Made by a program: the position numbers and the translations under genes. Below are positions 10,359 to 19,904 of a DNA stretch of 64,000 nt, in pieces. Source of the stretch: Ferrimonas balearica (GTDB taxonomy: Bacteria; Pseudomonadota; Gammaproteobacteria; Enterobacterales; Shewanellaceae); the NCBI RefSeq assembly GCF_019802085.1, contig NZ_JAHVHV010000004.1, positions 295,210 through 359,209 on the forward strand. Reading direction: 5' to 3'. Within the stretch, counting starts at the first letter, position 1; every line of letters starts with the position of its first letter. The notes under the pieces were generated by a model that saw only the letters and a list, made by a program, of their open reading frames with translations, did not search any database and was not told the origin of the DNA.

Positions 10359-10805
10359 TCAAAACGGCTGACGGGCGAGATCCTGGGTGGTGAGGGTCAC
10401 CCCCAGATGGCGGTAGTGGGCGAATCGTCTTCGCGCCTGCGCCTTGGCCTGCTCGTCAGCCGGGACAAAATCGATGATGTGGGCGAATTGTACCGCAAAA
10501 TTCGGCACCTCGGGGGCGAGGTTGATCAACAACGGACGATTTGTCGGCGACGACGCCTGGGCCGTGTCCCAGCCGATCTCCACCGGGGCACCGCCGCGGG
10601 GGCCCTCCCCCACCAGGTTATGGGGAATGAAGCTGTCCGGCTCGAACTGCCACAGCTGCTCATCCAGGGCCTCGGCGTCGGCCTGGCTGGCGCAGTGCAG
10701 GTAGACCCGCTGACCCTTGCGGTAGGCCCGGGCGGCGGCCTGGCAGGCCAGCGCAGCGGGACCGGCGGTGTCGGCGGTCAAGACGTAGAAAAGGGCGTTG
10801 GCCAT
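10359..10805 (-). CDS. holC: DNA polymerase III subunit chi
   Basis: A 148-residue chi subunit (E. coli 147) of the clamp-loader complex; in characterised systems it links the replisome to SSB with the psi subunit. The sequence has the family pattern [12 protein letters not shown] at the N-terminus, [24 protein letters not shown] and an RFAHYRHLG segment. The start at 10805 (MANALFYVL) was preferred to a frame 17 codons longer whose extra residues do not look like HolC. It lies 23 bp upstream of valS, so the two are probably cotranscribed. A hairpin separates it from pepA. Confidence 0.93.
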   Translation of the reverse strand: MANALFYVLTADTAGPAALACQAAARAYRKGQRVYLHCASQADAEALDEQLWQFEPDSFIPHNLVGEGPRGGAPVEIGWDTAQASSPTNRPLLINLAPEVPNFAVQFAHIIDFVPADEQAKAQARRRFAHYRHLGVTLTTQDLARQPF

Positions 10806-10828
10806 GCGGTTCCCCATACCAAAATCAA

Positions 10829-10852
10829 AAGGCGGAGCTTGCGCTCCGCCTT
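10829..10852 (-). terminator. Hairpin terminator between pepA and holC
   Basis: A perfect 10-bp stem AAGGCGGAGC/GCTCCGCCTT with a 4-base loop. On the minus strand the stem runs into TTTTGATTTT. It likely ends or attenuates pepA transcripts before holC. Confidence 0.75.
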
Positions 10853-10880
10853 GCATTGTAACGGCGTTACTCCTCGGCCG

Positions 10881-12389
10881 TTACTCCTGATCCATCACCC
10901 CGGCTCGGGCGAGCAGGAACTGGGTCAGGATCGGCACCGGACGACCGGTGGAACCCTTATCCTTGCCGCTGTTCCAAGCGGTACCGGCCACGTCCAGGTG
11001 AGCCCAGTGGTACTTCTTGGTGAAGCGGGACAGGAAGGCCCCGGCGGTGATGGTGCCCGCCGGACGGCCACCGATGTTGGCCATGTCGGCGAAGGGGCTC
11101 TCGATCTGCTCCTGGTAGTCGTCCCACAGGGGCAGGCGCCAGCAGCGGTCGCCAGAGGCGTCACCGGCGTTTTGCAGCTCGTGGGCCAGGGCGTTGTGGT
11201 TGGAGAGCAGCCCGGAAGCGTGCTTACCCAGGGCGATGACGCAGGCACCGGTCAGGGTGGCGGTGTCGATCACCAGTTCCGGATCGAAACGCTCGACGTA
11301 GGTCAGGGCATCGCACAGCACCAGGCGGCCTTCGGCGTCGGTGTTGAGCACCTCGATGGTCTGGCCGGACATGGAGGTGAGGATGTCACCGGGGCGGTAG
11401 GCCTTGCCATCGGGCATGTTTTCACAGCCGGCCAGGATCGCCACCACGTTGATGGGCAGGTCCAGCTCACACAGGGCCTTCATGGTGCCCACGACACCGG
11501 CGGCGCCGCCCATGTCGTACTTCATCTCGTCCATCCCTTCGCCGGGCTTCAGGCTGATGCCGCCGGAGTCGAAGGTCAGGCCCTTACCCACCAGCACGAT
11601 GGGCTTCTGCTCGGAGTCCGGGGCGCCCTGGTACTTGAGAACGGTCATCATGGACTCGTTCTCGGAGCCGCGGCCCACCGCCAGGTAGGCGTGCATGCCC
11701 AGATCCGCCATCTCCTCTTCGCCCACCACCTGGACGGAGAGTTTCTCGTACTTCTCCGCCATCTGCCGGCCCTGGCTGGCCAGGTAGGCGGGGTTGCAGA
11801 CGTTGGGCGGCATGTTGGCGACGTCGCGGCACAGCTTGGTGCCGGCGGCCACGCCCAGGCCGTGGTTGATCGCCTTCTCGCCGACGGTCAGTTCACGGCG
11901 GGTGGGCACGTTGAACACCATCTTGCGCAGGGGACGACGGGTCTCGTCCTTCTTGCTCTTCATCACGTCGAAGGTGTAGAGGCTGGACTCGGTGGTCTCC
12001 ACCGCCTGGCGCACCTTCCAGTAAGTATCGCGACCCTTAACGTGCAGCTCGGTCAGGAAGCAGACCGCTTCCATGGAGCCGGTTTCGTTCAGGGTGCTGA
12101 TGGTTTTGGCGATGATCTGCTTGTACTGGCGCTCGTCCAGCTCACGCTCCTTGCCACAGCCCACCAGCAGCACGCGCTCGGACAGCACGTTGGGTACATG
12201 GTGCAGCAGCAGGACCTGGCCGGGCTTGCCCTCCAGATCGCCGCGACGCAGCAGGTTGCTGATGTAGCCGTCACTGATCTTATCCAACTGTTCACCGACT
12301 GCGGACAAACGGCGCGGCTCAAAGACTCCCACGACAATGCACGCACTGCGTTGCTTTTCTGGACTGCCGCTTTTTACACTGAACTCCAT
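10881..12389 (-). CDS. pepA: Leucyl aminopeptidase (M17)
   Basis: A 502-residue cytosolic aminopeptidase (E. coli PepA 503) that removes N-terminal residues from peptides; it uses two divalent metal ions and forms a hexamer. The M17 signature NTDAEGRLV is present, as are the metal-site lysine and aspartate in [16 protein letters not shown] and KYDMGGAAG. The E. coli protein also binds DNA in cer recombination and carAB control; that role is not shown here. It is the first gene of pepA-holC-valS and is divergent from lptF across 234 bp. Confidence 0.97.
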   Translation of the reverse strand: MEFSVKSGSPEKQRSACIVVGVFEPRRLSAVGEQLDKISDGYISNLLRRGDLEGKPGQVLLLHHVPNVLSERVLLVGCGKERELDERQYKQIIAKTISTLNETGSMEAVCFLTELHVKGRDTYWKVRQAVETTESSLYTFDVMKSKKDETRRPLRKMVFNVPTRRELTVGEKAINHGLGVAAGTKLCRDVANMPPNVCNPAYLASQGRQMAEKYEKLSVQVVGEEEMADLGMHAYLAVGRGSENESMMTVLKYQGAPDSEQKPIVLVGKGLTFDSGGISLKPGEGMDEMKYDMGGAAGVVGTMKALCELDLPINVVAILAGCENMPDGKAYRPGDILTSMSGQTIEVLNTDAEGRLVLCDALTYVERFDPELVIDTATLTGACVIALGKHASGLLSNHNALAHELQNAGDASGDRCWRLPLWDDYQEQIESPFADMANIGGRPAGTITAGAFLSRFTKKYHWAHLDVAGTAWNSGKDKGSTGRPVPILTQFLLARAGVMDQE

Positions 12390-12623
12390 GGCGTCTCCCG
12401 GTTCTTAAAGACATTGCCTTTTTATTGTTAGATAATGATCCCTTTGTTGACGCTTGGGCCGCCTCGAGAGGCAGCCGTTGAACTCTCAGAATAGTAGGAT
12501 TTTCCTACTTTTCTCGGCTCACAAGGGCCCTGGGACTGTTCAAAAAGTATCAAAAGTAACTAGTTTACTTAAAAAACAAGCTGTTTCCAGAGAAATTACA
12601 AGTTTACTAAGCGGACACCGGCC
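12390..12623. promoter_or_regulatory. pepA/lptF divergent intergenic region
   Basis: This AT-richer stretch must carry the promoters of both flanking genes. It contains a 7-bp hairpin AGTAGGA/TCCTACT at 12493-12509 followed by TTTT, and an A/T-rich block at about 12540-12610. No convincing paired -35/-10 could be assigned by eye. Confidence 0.45.
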
Positions 12624-13742
12624 TTGATCATTTTTAGGTACCTGCTGAGAGAAGCATTTCGGGCGCAGATCGCCGTGCTTGCCGTCCTGGTGACCATCTT
12701 CATCAGTCAGCAGTTTGTGAAAATTCTGGCCGACGCGGCCGAAGGCCAGTTTCCCGGCAAATTGGTGGCCACCCTGCTGGCGTTGAACATGCCGGAGCTG
12801 CTCTCCCTCATCCTCCCCCTCTCCCTGTTCCTGGGCGTCATGATGGCCCACGGGCGGATGTACGCCGACAGCGAGATGACGGTGCTGCACGCGGTGGGGG
12901 TCTCCGAGTGGTACGTCACCCGGGTGACCCTGGTGCTGGCCTTTATCATGGCCCTGCTGGCCGGCCTGACCGCCATCTACGTGGCCCCCTGGGCCAAGGA
13001 AACCGAGTACCAGGTGCTGGAGCGGGCGGAGTCGGAAGCCGGCCTGGCCGCCCTGGTGCAGGGCCGTTTCCAGCGTGCCGCCAACGGCAAGGCGGTGATC
13101 TACGTTGAGGGGCTGTCCAAGGGCAAGCTGGATACGGTGTTCGTGGCCCAGCTGCCGGACCGGGACAAGTCGGAAGAGGAGACCGCCCTGGTGCTGGCCG
13201 AGGGCGGCCGCATCGTCGAGGGGTCGGACGGCTCCCAGCGCCTGCAGTTGACCGACGGCAACCGCTTCAGCGGCGTCATCAACCAGAAAGAGTACAACCT
13301 GGTGCAGTTCGGCGAGTACGAGATGGAGATTAAGTCCCAGGAGGCGTCCCACAAGCGGCGCAAACTGTCGGCCTACTCCATGGAGCAGCTGTTCGACGAG
13401 GGCAGCCCTCACGCCTGGGCCGAGATCCACTGGCGTCTGGCGGTGCCCATCGCCCTGCCCCTGCTGATCCTCATCGCCGTGCCCATGTCCCGGGTCAACG
13501 TCCGCCAGGGCAAGTTCGCCAAACTGATGCCCGCCATCCTGATCTACCTGGGCTACTTCGGCCTGCTGATGGCCGGACGCAAGGCGATCGAGAACGAGGC
13601 GATCCCCCCGGCCCTGGGGCTGTGGTGGATCCACCTGGCCGCACTGGTGATCGGCATGGTGCTCATTGGCCGTGGCCGCCCGGCCTGGCGTAAATGGATG
13701 CGAATGTTGAGCTTCCGTCGCAGCAAGGAGGCCAAGGCATGA
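12624..13742 (+). CDS. lptF: LPS export ABC transporter permease LptF
   Basis: A 372-residue inner-membrane subunit of LptB2FG, which drives lipopolysaccharide along the periplasmic Lpt bridge to the outer membrane. It has two N-terminal and several C-terminal membrane segments flanking a periplasmic beta-jellyroll domain, as in YjgP/YjgQ permeases. The start is TTG at 12624, supported by alignment of MIIFRYLLREAF with the E. coli N-terminus; the ribosome-binding site (AGCGGA) is weak. Its stop overlaps the lptG start as ATGA, implying translational coupling. Confidence 0.96.
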   Translation: MIIFRYLLREAFRAQIAVLAVLVTIFISQQFVKILADAAEGQFPGKLVATLLALNMPELLSLILPLSLFLGVMMAHGRMYADSEMTVLHAVGVSEWYVTRVTLVLAFIMALLAGLTAIYVAPWAKETEYQVLERAESEAGLAALVQGRFQRAANGKAVIYVEGLSKGKLDTVFVAQLPDRDKSEEETALVLAEGGRIVEGSDGSQRLQLTDGNRFSGVINQKEYNLVQFGEYEMEIKSQEASHKRRKLSAYSMEQLFDEGSPHAWAEIHWRLAVPIALPLLILIAVPMSRVNVRQGKFAKLMPAILIYLGYFGLLMAGRKAIENEAIPPALGLWWIHLAALVIGMVLIGRGRPAWRKWMRMLSFRRSKEAKA

Positions 13743-14803
13743 TCCGCATCCTCGATCTCTACATCGCCCGCACCATCATCAACACCTCGGCGTTATGCCT
13801 GCTGGTGCTCACCGGCCTGTCCGGCCTCATCAAGTTCGTTGACCAGCTGCGCCTGGTGGGCCGCGGCGATTTCACCACCTGGGACGTGGCCCTCTACGTG
13901 CTCTTCCTGGTGCCCCGGGACATCGAGATGTTCTTCCCCATCGCCGCCATGCTCGGCGCGCTGATCGGCATGGGCATGCTGGCCTCCAGCTCCGAGCTGG
14001 TGGTGATGCAGGCAGCGGGGCTGTCGCGGCTCAACATCGCCACTTCGGTGATGAAAACCGCCATCCCCCTGATGCTGCTCTCCATGCTGATTGGCGAGTA
14101 CCTGGCGCCGGTCTCTGAGCAGACCGCCCGGGAGATGCGGGCCCAGAAGACCTCCGGGGGGAGCCTGATCAGCTCCAAAAGCGGCACCTGGGCCAAGGAT
14201 GGGGAGCTGTTCGTCAACATCACCGAGGTGCAGGACGCCCGCACCCTCAAGGACGTCACCATCTACCGCTTCGATGGCGACAACCTGCTGCGGGAGGTGA
14301 CCCACGCCGAGCAGGGCTACTACGACGGCAAGGCCTGGCGTCTGCTGGGGGTGACCGAGACCACCATGGAAGACGAGCAGGTCAGCACCTCCCAGCGCGA
14401 CGAGGAGCGCTGGCAGTCCACCCTGACCCCGGACAAGCTGCAGGTGGTGACGGTCAAGCCGGAGGCCCTCTCCATCGAGGGGCTTTTGGAGTACCTGGAT
14501 TACCTGGAAGCCAACCGTCAGGACACCACCCGCTACGAGCTGGCCCTGTGGCGCAAGGTGGCCCAGCCGGTCACCGTGGGGGTGATGATGATGCTGGCCC
14601 TCTCCTTCATCTTCGGCCCGCTGCGCACCGTGACCATGGGTGCCCGGGTGTTGCTGGGGGTGATCACCGGTTTCACCTTCTACATCGCCAACGAGATCTT
14701 CGGCCCCATGAGCCTGGTGATGGGCCTGCCCACCTTCCTTGGGGCCATGTTGCCCAGCATGCTGTTCGCGGTGGCGGCGTTTTATCTCTTGCAGAGGCGT
14801 TAG
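13739..14803 (+). CDS. lptG: LPS export ABC transporter permease LptG
   Basis: A 354-residue partner of LptF (E. coli 360), with the same layout of membrane segments around a periplasmic jellyroll domain. The start at 13739 (MIRILDLYIARTIINT) overlaps the lptF stop by four bases and has GGAGG upstream; an earlier in-frame ATG at 13694 would lie inside lptF. The C-terminal part LSFIFGPLRTVTMGARVLLG is typical of the family. The operon ends at the hairpin at 14817. Confidence 0.96.
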   Translation: MIRILDLYIARTIINTSALCLLVLTGLSGLIKFVDQLRLVGRGDFTTWDVALYVLFLVPRDIEMFFPIAAMLGALIGMGMLASSSELVVMQAAGLSRLNIATSVMKTAIPLMLLSMLIGEYLAPVSEQTAREMRAQKTSGGSLISSKSGTWAKDGELFVNITEVQDARTLKDVTIYRFDGDNLLREVTHAEQGYYDGKAWRLLGVTETTMEDEQVSTSQRDEERWQSTLTPDKLQVVTVKPEALSIEGLLEYLDYLEANRQDTTRYELALWRKVAQPVTVGVMMMLALSFIFGPLRTVTMGARVLLGVITGFTFYIANEIFGPMSLVMGLPTFLGAMLPSMLFAVAAFYLLQRR

Positions 14804-14816
14804 CCCATCCCATCAA

Positions 14817-14845
14817 AAAGGGCGCCCCCAGGGGCGCCCTTTTTC
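14817..14845. terminator. Bidirectional terminator between lptG and gspB
   Basis: A G+C stem AGGGCGCCCC/GGGGCGCCCT with a 2-base apex is flanked by five A and five T. It can serve both convergent genes. Confidence 0.92.
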
Positions 14846-14858
14846 GTTGTTCGCATCG

Positions 14859-15662
14859 TCAGATGGAGCCCAAGGCCGGGATCCGGAAGCGTTCGCCGTC
14901 CATCTCCAGCACCACCTCGTTGGGCAGGATCTCACTGACCGTCAGCCCCGGGGCCGCCTCGTCCCCCTCCTGAAGCTCCCGGCCGTTGGCCCGCAGCCAG
15001 CGATCCGCCGGGTTGGTGGCGTAGACGTGGGCGGTGATCGCCACATCGGGCACTCGCTTCTGGAACGCCCAGGGCATCTGCCCCAGTTTGGGCACCTCGG
15101 CGGCGGGCACCGTGGTGACGCCGGGATCCGGCTGCAAGTCGAGCGGCGACTCCACCGGCTGGGCCAGGCGCGGCTGGGGTGTCAGGACGTCGTCGCCCAT
15201 CTCCGCCAGGGCCTGCTCGAACGCCGCCAGCAGGGCGGGATCCGCCTGCGCCACCGGCTCGCTGGCAGCCGCCAGTTGCGGCTGGGGCTCCGGAGCCGGC
15301 TGGCGCACCGGGGTGTCCGCCGGGGCCGACGGACGCTCCACCACCACGGGGAGGTCATCCAGCGGCACGCGCTCAGAGGCCGGGGTCGAAACCACGGCGG
15401 TGGGCAGGGGCAGGTTCACCCGCCCGGCCAGGGTGTAGGGGGGCGCCTCCGGCGGTGCGGCGGCGGTGTCATTGGGGTTCGCGGTCAGCACCACGCTGGC
15501 CCAGCCGGCGGCAGCGCCCACGGCGAGGGTGACCAGGGGCAGGCTCCAGATCCAGGGCCGCGCGGGCTTGCGCCGGGTGGGTAGCTCCGGGGCCAGGGCG
15601 GGATCGTGCTGTGCCGCTTCGCTGTGGCGGGCGCGCTTTACCGCATCAAGCAACAGGGACAT
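14859..15662 (-). CDS. gspB: Type II secretion accessory protein GspB
   Basis: A 267-residue bitopic inner-membrane protein. It has a short cytoplasmic N-terminus (MSLLLDAVKRARHSEA, a common GspB opening) and one membrane helix at about 38-60. A Pro/Ala-rich periplasmic linker leads to a C-terminal domain (residues ~200-267, VPDVAITAHVYATNPADRWL to RFRIPAL). The domain order and the neighbouring ATPase identify it as GspB/ExeB. In Aeromonas, ExeAB helps assemble the secretin ExeD through peptidoglycan. Its ATG overlaps the gspA stop by one base (TAATG), so the two are coupled. Confidence 0.88.
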   Translation of the reverse strand: MSLLLDAVKRARHSEAAQHDPALAPELPTRRKPARPWIWSLPLVTLAVGAAAGWASVVLTANPNDTAAAPPEAPPYTLAGRVNLPLPTAVVSTPASERVPLDDLPVVVERPSAPADTPVRQPAPEPQPQLAAASEPVAQADPALLAAFEQALAEMGDDVLTPQPRLAQPVESPLDLQPDPGVTTVPAAEVPKLGQMPWAFQKRVPDVAITAHVYATNPADRWLRANGRELQEGDEAAPGLTVSEILPNEVVLEMDGERFRIPALGSI

Positions 15663-17197
15663 TACTGCACCTCCGTCAATCGGGGGCCCGTTTCCGAGCC
15701 CAGCATGCTCAGCCGCTCCAGGGTATGGCGGCCGGCCAGGCCGTCGATGGCCAGCCCCTGCTGGCGCTGGAAGGCACGCAGGTCCGCCTCCAGCTGACGG
15801 TCGAAGCCGCTCAGCAGGCGAGCGTCACGGGTCTGCACCCGGGCCAGCCGGTTCTCCAGCCACTGCAGCTGACCGGTGGCGCTGTCCGGGCCGATAAGGT
15901 TGGGCAGGCTTTGGGGCGGGCGCCACAGCAGGGTGTAGTTGCCCAGGTAGTGGCGACGCACCCAGTCGGGGCTCATCCACAGCTGTTGTTCCCCCAGCTG
16001 CACCAGCAGGCGGTCCGCTTCGCGGGCCAGCAAGGCGCCGTAGAAGGGGGCGCCGTTTTCGTCGGTCAGGGCGATCACCGCCGGGCGGTCCAGGGCCACC
16101 AGCTGGGCCCAGTCCCCCCGGGCCGCTTCGCAGGCCAGGCCGCGCAGCTCGGCAAAGCGGCAGGGCAGTTCGGCGGGCACCGGCTCCCCCCAGTGGTGGA
16201 ACAGCGCCTGGAAGGCGTTAAGCTCCCGCCCCTGGGTGGGGATCAAGCGCGTCAGATCCGCCGTCGGCACGGCCACCGGTTCCACCGCCACGGCTTCAGG
16301 CAACGGCGCCAGGGCCCGCGCCCCGGCAAAGCCCAGGGCCGCGGTGACCAGCGACGCCACCAGGGCGGGCCAGCGGCGGCGCCGTTTGGGCGCCACGTCC
16401 AGCACCTCCACCGCCGCGGCGTCGATATCACTGCCGTCAATCATCGGCTTCTGAGCACCGTAGCCCCCCATCAGGGCCCGCTCGCTGAGCAGGTTAATAA
16501 GGCGCGGCACGCCACCACTGTAGCGGTGCAGCGCCTTGATGGCGCCGCGCTGGAACAAAGGCTGGCTGCGACCGGCCACGTGCAGACGGTGGTTGACGTA
16601 GGCGGCCACCTCATCCTCCTGCAAGGGCAGCAGGTGGTAGCGGGCGGTGATCCGTTGGGCCAACTGGCGCAGCTCCTGGCGGCGCAGCAGGGCCTGCAGC
16701 TCCGGCTGACCGATGAGGATCACCTGCAGCAGTTTGCGGGTGTCCGTCTCCAGGTTGGTCAGCAGGCGAAGCTGCTCCAGCACCTCGGGTTTGAGGTGCT
16801 GGGCTTCGTCGATCACCATCAGGGTGCGACGCCCCTTCTGATGGTTGTCCATCAAAAAGGCGCTGATCTGATCGGTCAGCTGCTTGAGGGTGGGCGCCTC
16901 CGGGTAACGGATCTTGAGCTCATCGCAGAGGGTGGCCAGCAGCTCAGACTCGGTCAGCGCCGGGTTGAGGATGAAGGCCAGGTCCGTGTTCTCCGGCAGC
17001 TGAGTGAGCAGGCTGCGGGAGACCGTGGTTTTGCCGGTGCCCACCTCGCCGGTCAGCAGCACAAAGCCGCCGTTCTCGCCAAGGCCGTAGGTCAGGTGAG
17101 CCAGGGCCTCCCGATGACGGTCGCTGAGAAACAGGAAAGCGGGGTTGGGCGCGATGGAAAAGGGGCTGGAATTCAGCCCATAGAACCCTTTGTACAT
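15662..17197 (-). CDS. gspA: Type II secretion ATPase GspA (ExeA-like) with peptidoglycan-binding domain
   Basis: A 511-residue AAA+ protein. The cytoplasmic half shows Walker A (GEVGTGKTT) and Walker B (LMVIDEAQHL). A membrane segment lies near residue 290 (WPALVASLVTAALGFAGARAL). The periplasmic half ends in a peptidoglycan-binding domain (LRAFQRQQGLAIDGLAGRHT). The start MYKGFYGLNSSPFSIAPNP at 17197 is the usual opening of the ExeA/GspA family; a start five codons earlier is possible. Only gspA and gspB are present, so the rest of the type II system must lie elsewhere. It is divergent from cca. Confidence 0.93.
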   Translation of the reverse strand: MYKGFYGLNSSPFSIAPNPAFLFLSDRHREALAHLTYGLGENGGFVLLTGEVGTGKTTVSRSLLTQLPENTDLAFILNPALTESELLATLCDELKIRYPEAPTLKQLTDQISAFLMDNHQKGRRTLMVIDEAQHLKPEVLEQLRLLTNLETDTRKLLQVILIGQPELQALLRRQELRQLAQRITARYHLLPLQEDEVAAYVNHRLHVAGRSQPLFQRGAIKALHRYSGGVPRLINLLSERALMGGYGAQKPMIDGSDIDAAAVEVLDVAPKRRRRWPALVASLVTAALGFAGARALAPLPEAVAVEPVAVPTADLTRLIPTQGRELNAFQALFHHWGEPVPAELPCRFAELRGLACEAARGDWAQLVALDRPAVIALTDENGAPFYGALLAREADRLLVQLGEQQLWMSPDWVRRHYLGNYTLLWRPPQSLPNLIGPDSATGQLQWLENRLARVQTRDARLLSGFDRQLEADLRAFQRQQGLAIDGLAGRHTLERLSMLGSETGPRLTEVQ

Positions 17198-17271
17198 GGC
17201 TATCCAAAGCAAAATTGGGGATCGGATTCAAGGTACGAGGTTCCCCATGGCTTGTCAAAACGCTCCCTGCC

Positions 17272-17277
17272 TATAAT
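17272..17277 (+). promoter_or_regulatory. Probable cca -10 element
   Basis: A perfect TATAAT lies 28 bases upstream of the cca start. The only -35-like hexamer, TTGTCA, is 14 bases upstream, which is short; GGCTTG at 17 bases is a poor alternative. Confidence 0.5.
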
Positions 17278-17304
17278 GGCGGTTCTGAGAACCAAGGAGT
17301 GCCT

Positions 17305-18528
17305 GTGGAGATCTATCTGGTGGGCGGCGCCGTCCGCGACGAGTTACTGGGGATCCCGGTGAAGGATCGGGACCACCTGGTGGTGGGGGCCAGCGCCGAG
17401 CAGATGACGGCCCTGGGCTATCGCCAGGTGGGCAAGAGCTTTCCGGTGTTTCTGCACCCCGACAGCGGCGAGGAGTACGCCCTGGCCCGCACCGAGCGTA
17501 AGACCGGCCGCGGCTACGGTGGCTTCGACTTCGACGCCGCCCCCTCGGTGACCCTGGAGGCGGATCTCAAGCGCCGGGACCTGACCATCAACGCCATGGC
17601 CCGGGGCCAGGATGGCACCCTGCATGATCCCTACGGCGGCCAGGCCGACCTTAAGGCTCGCCAGCTACGCCACGTCTCCCCCGCCTTCGAGGAGGATCCG
17701 CTGCGGGTGCTGCGGGTGGCCCGCTTCGCCGCCCGTTTCCACCACCTGGGTTTTACCGTCGCGGATGAGACCCTGGCGCTGATGGGCCGCCTAAGCGACA
17801 GCGGCGAGCTGGATTTTCTCAGTGCCGAGCGGGTCTGGCAGGAGACCGCCCGCGCCCTGACCGAGCCCCACCCGGAGGTTTACTTCCAGGTGCTGGCCGA
17901 GTGTCGCGCCCTAACCGTGCTGTTTCCCGAGTTAGCGGCGCTGCAAGGGGTGCCCCAGCCGACCCAGTGGCACGGGGGCCTGGACGCCTGGCAGCACAGC
18001 CTGAAGGCTCTGGCCCGGGCGGTGACCCTGAAAGCCGAACCGGCACAGCGCTTCGCCGTGCTGGTGCATGATTTGGGTAAGGGGCTGACCCCCGAAGCCC
18101 AGTGGCCCCGCCACATCGGCCATGAGCGTGCCGGACTGAAGCCACTCAAGGCCCTGTGCGAGCGGCTGCGGGTGCCCAACGACTACCGGGAGCTGGCGCA
18201 GCTGGTGGCCGAGTTCCACCTGATTGTCCACCGGGCCGCGGAGCTCAAACCCAGCACCCTGGTGCGGCTGTTTGACCAGCTGGATGCCTGGCGCAAGGTC
18301 GAACGCTTCGAGCAGGTGCTGCTGTGTTGCCAGTGCGATGCCCAGGGCCGTCCGGGTCAGGACGAAACCCCCTACCCCGCCTCCGACTACCTGAGAGCCG
18401 CCTTGGCCGAGGCCAACCGGGTGGCGGTCAAAGCGGTGGTGGCGGATGGCTTTACCGGCGCGGCGATCCGCGATGAGCTAGCCCGGCGCCGCACCCAGGT
18501 GCTGGCCCGCTGGAAAGCGGCGCAATAA
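17305..18528 (+). CDS. cca: Multifunctional CCA tRNA nucleotidyltransferase
   Basis: A 407-residue enzyme (E. coli 412) that adds or repairs the 3' CCA end of tRNAs. It carries the class II nucleotidyltransferase core (IYLVGGAVRDELLG, the DRD metal site in PVKDRDHLVV, RRDLTINAMA) and a C-terminal HD domain (FAVLVHDLGKGL) with phosphatase and phosphodiesterase activity in relatives. The GTG at 17305 was chosen because AAGGAG lies five bases upstream and MEIYLVGGAVRD matches the E. coli N-terminus; longer in-frame options have no family support. It appears monocistronic. Confidence 0.96.
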   Translation: MEIYLVGGAVRDELLGIPVKDRDHLVVGASAEQMTALGYRQVGKSFPVFLHPDSGEEYALARTERKTGRGYGGFDFDAAPSVTLEADLKRRDLTINAMARGQDGTLHDPYGGQADLKARQLRHVSPAFEEDPLRVLRVARFAARFHHLGFTVADETLALMGRLSDSGELDFLSAERVWQETARALTEPHPEVYFQVLAECRALTVLFPELAALQGVPQPTQWHGGLDAWQHSLKALARAVTLKAEPAQRFAVLVHDLGKGLTPEAQWPRHIGHERAGLKPLKALCERLRVPNDYRELAQLVAEFHLIVHRAAELKPSTLVRLFDQLDAWRKVERFEQVLLCCQCDAQGRPGQDETPYPASDYLRAALAEANRVAVKAVVADGFTGAAIRDELARRRTQVLARWKAAQ

Positions 18529-18544
18529 CCCGAGCCTCAAACAA

Positions 18545-18576
18545 CAAAAAGGGACGCCCATTGGCGTCCCTTTTTT
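18545..18576. terminator. Bidirectional terminator between cca and uppP
   Basis: An 8-bp stem GGGACGCC/GGCGTCCC with a CATT loop is flanked by five A and six T, serving two convergent genes. Confidence 0.93.
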
Positions 18577-18588
18577 GCGTGCGGTTCT

Positions 18589-19383
18589 TCAGACGAAGAA
18601 GGCGAACAGGATCCCCGCCAGCGCCAGTCGGTAGACCACGAAGGGCATCAAGCCCATGCGGCCGATGGCCTTGAGGAATAGGTGGATACAGGCATAGGCC
18701 GAGAAGAAGGCCACCACGGCGCCCAGGGTCAGGGGCAGCCAGTCCACCGGCTCGGGGTTCTTCAGCAGTCCCAGGGACTCGTAGCCGCTGGCCGCCAGGG
18801 TGATCGGGATGGACAGCAGGAAGGAGAAGCGGGCGGCGCTGAGGCGGGTCAGGCCCAGCAGCAGGGCCGCGGTGATGGTGGCCCCGGAGCGGGAGGTGCC
18901 GGGGATCAGCGCCAGTGCCTGAGCCAGACCGATCAGCAGGGCCAGCTGCCAGGTGATGTCCTTCAGCTCTTTCTGCTGGCTGGGGTTGGCGTCGGCGTAC
19001 CACATCAGCAGACCGAACACCAAGGTGGTGGTGGCGATCACCGTGGTGGAGCGCAAGGAGGTGGAGATGACGTCGTTGAACATCAGCCCCGCCAGGCCCG
19101 CCGGGATGGTGGCCAGGATGATGAGCCAGGCCTGGCGGCTGTACTCGCTGTGCTCACCGGTAAAGGAGACCAGCCAATGGGAGAGCAGGTTGGCGATGTC
19201 CTTGCGGAAGTAGAGGATCACCGCCGCCAGGGTGCCGGCGTGAGTCACCACATCGAAGGCCAGCCCCTGGTCTTCCCAGCCAAACATCTGGGCGGGCAGG
19301 ATCAGGTGAGCCGAGCTGGAGATGGGCAGAAATTCGGTCAGGCCCTGAATGATGGCCAGGACTATCGCCTGAATCGGATCCAC
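18589..19383 (-). CDS. uppP: Undecaprenyl-diphosphatase UppP/BacA
   Basis: A 264-residue polytopic inner-membrane enzyme (E. coli 273) that recycles undecaprenyl pyrophosphate to the monophosphate lipid carrier for peptidoglycan and other cell-wall polymers. The two active-site signatures are visible: QGLTEFLPISSSAHLIL near the N-terminus and ALIPGTSRSGATI in the middle. Overexpression of homologues gives bacitracin resistance. It is the third gene after folB and folK, separated by 26 bp, and probably shares their transcript. Confidence 0.96.
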   Translation of the reverse strand: MDPIQAIVLAIIQGLTEFLPISSSAHLILPAQMFGWEDQGLAFDVVTHAGTLAAVILYFRKDIANLLSHWLVSFTGEHSEYSRQAWLIILATIPAGLAGLMFNDVISTSLRSTTVIATTTLVFGLLMWYADANPSQQKELKDITWQLALLIGLAQALALIPGTSRSGATITAALLLGLTRLSAARFSFLLSIPITLAASGYESLGLLKNPEPVDWLPLTLGAVVAFFSAYACIHLFLKAIGRMGLMPFVVYRLALAGILFAFFV

Positions 19384-19409
19384 GAGTTGCGTTCCTTGTT
19401 AAAGAAGAA

Positions 19410-19904
19410 TCAAAGGGTCGGCCAGTGAAAGGGCACCGGCCAGAGTTGTTGTTGGGTTTTGTCGTACGCCTGCCAGAGCGCGCCCAGACTGTGGGGCTGG
19501 CCCGGCGGCACCAGATCCGGTGCCAGCTCCGCCAATGGCCAGAGCACAAAGGCGTTGTGGTAGATCTCCGGGCGCGGCAGCACCACGGGGCGTTCGCAGC
19601 GCACCTGGTCGTAGAGCAGCAGGTCCAGATCCAGGGTGCGGGGGGCAAACTTCTTGGCCCCGCGGGTGCGGCCGTGGTCCGCCTCGATGGCCTTGAAGCG
19701 GGCCACCACCTGCTCGATGCTCTGCTCGGTTTCGGCCCGGGCCACCAGGTTGAGGAAGTTCTCCCCCTCGAACCCCACCGCCTCGGACTCGAACACCGTC
19801 GAGAGGGTCAGGTTGGTGTACTCGGCGGCCAGGTCATCCAGCCCCTTGCGGATGTGGGCCTCGGCGTCGATGTTGCTGCCCAGGCTGATGTAGATGATGG
19901 CCAT
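19410..19904 (-). CDS. folK: 6-hydroxymethyl-7,8-dihydropterin pyrophosphokinase
   Basis: A 164-residue folate-pathway enzyme transferring pyrophosphate from ATP to 6-hydroxymethyl-dihydropterin. The family signatures IYISLGSNIDAEAHI, FLNLVARAETE and RTLDLDLLLYD (with the two metal-binding aspartates) are present. Its ATG overlaps the folB stop (TGATG), so the two consecutive pathway steps are translationally coupled. An uppP gene follows. Confidence 0.95.
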   Translation of the reverse strand: MAIIYISLGSNIDAEAHIRKGLDDLAAEYTNLTLSTVFESEAVGFEGENFLNLVARAETEQSIEQVVARFKAIEADHGRTRGAKKFAPRTLDLDLLLYDQVRCERPVVLPRPEIYHNAFVLWPLAELAPDLVPPGQPHSLGALWQAYDKTQQQLWPVPFHWPTL

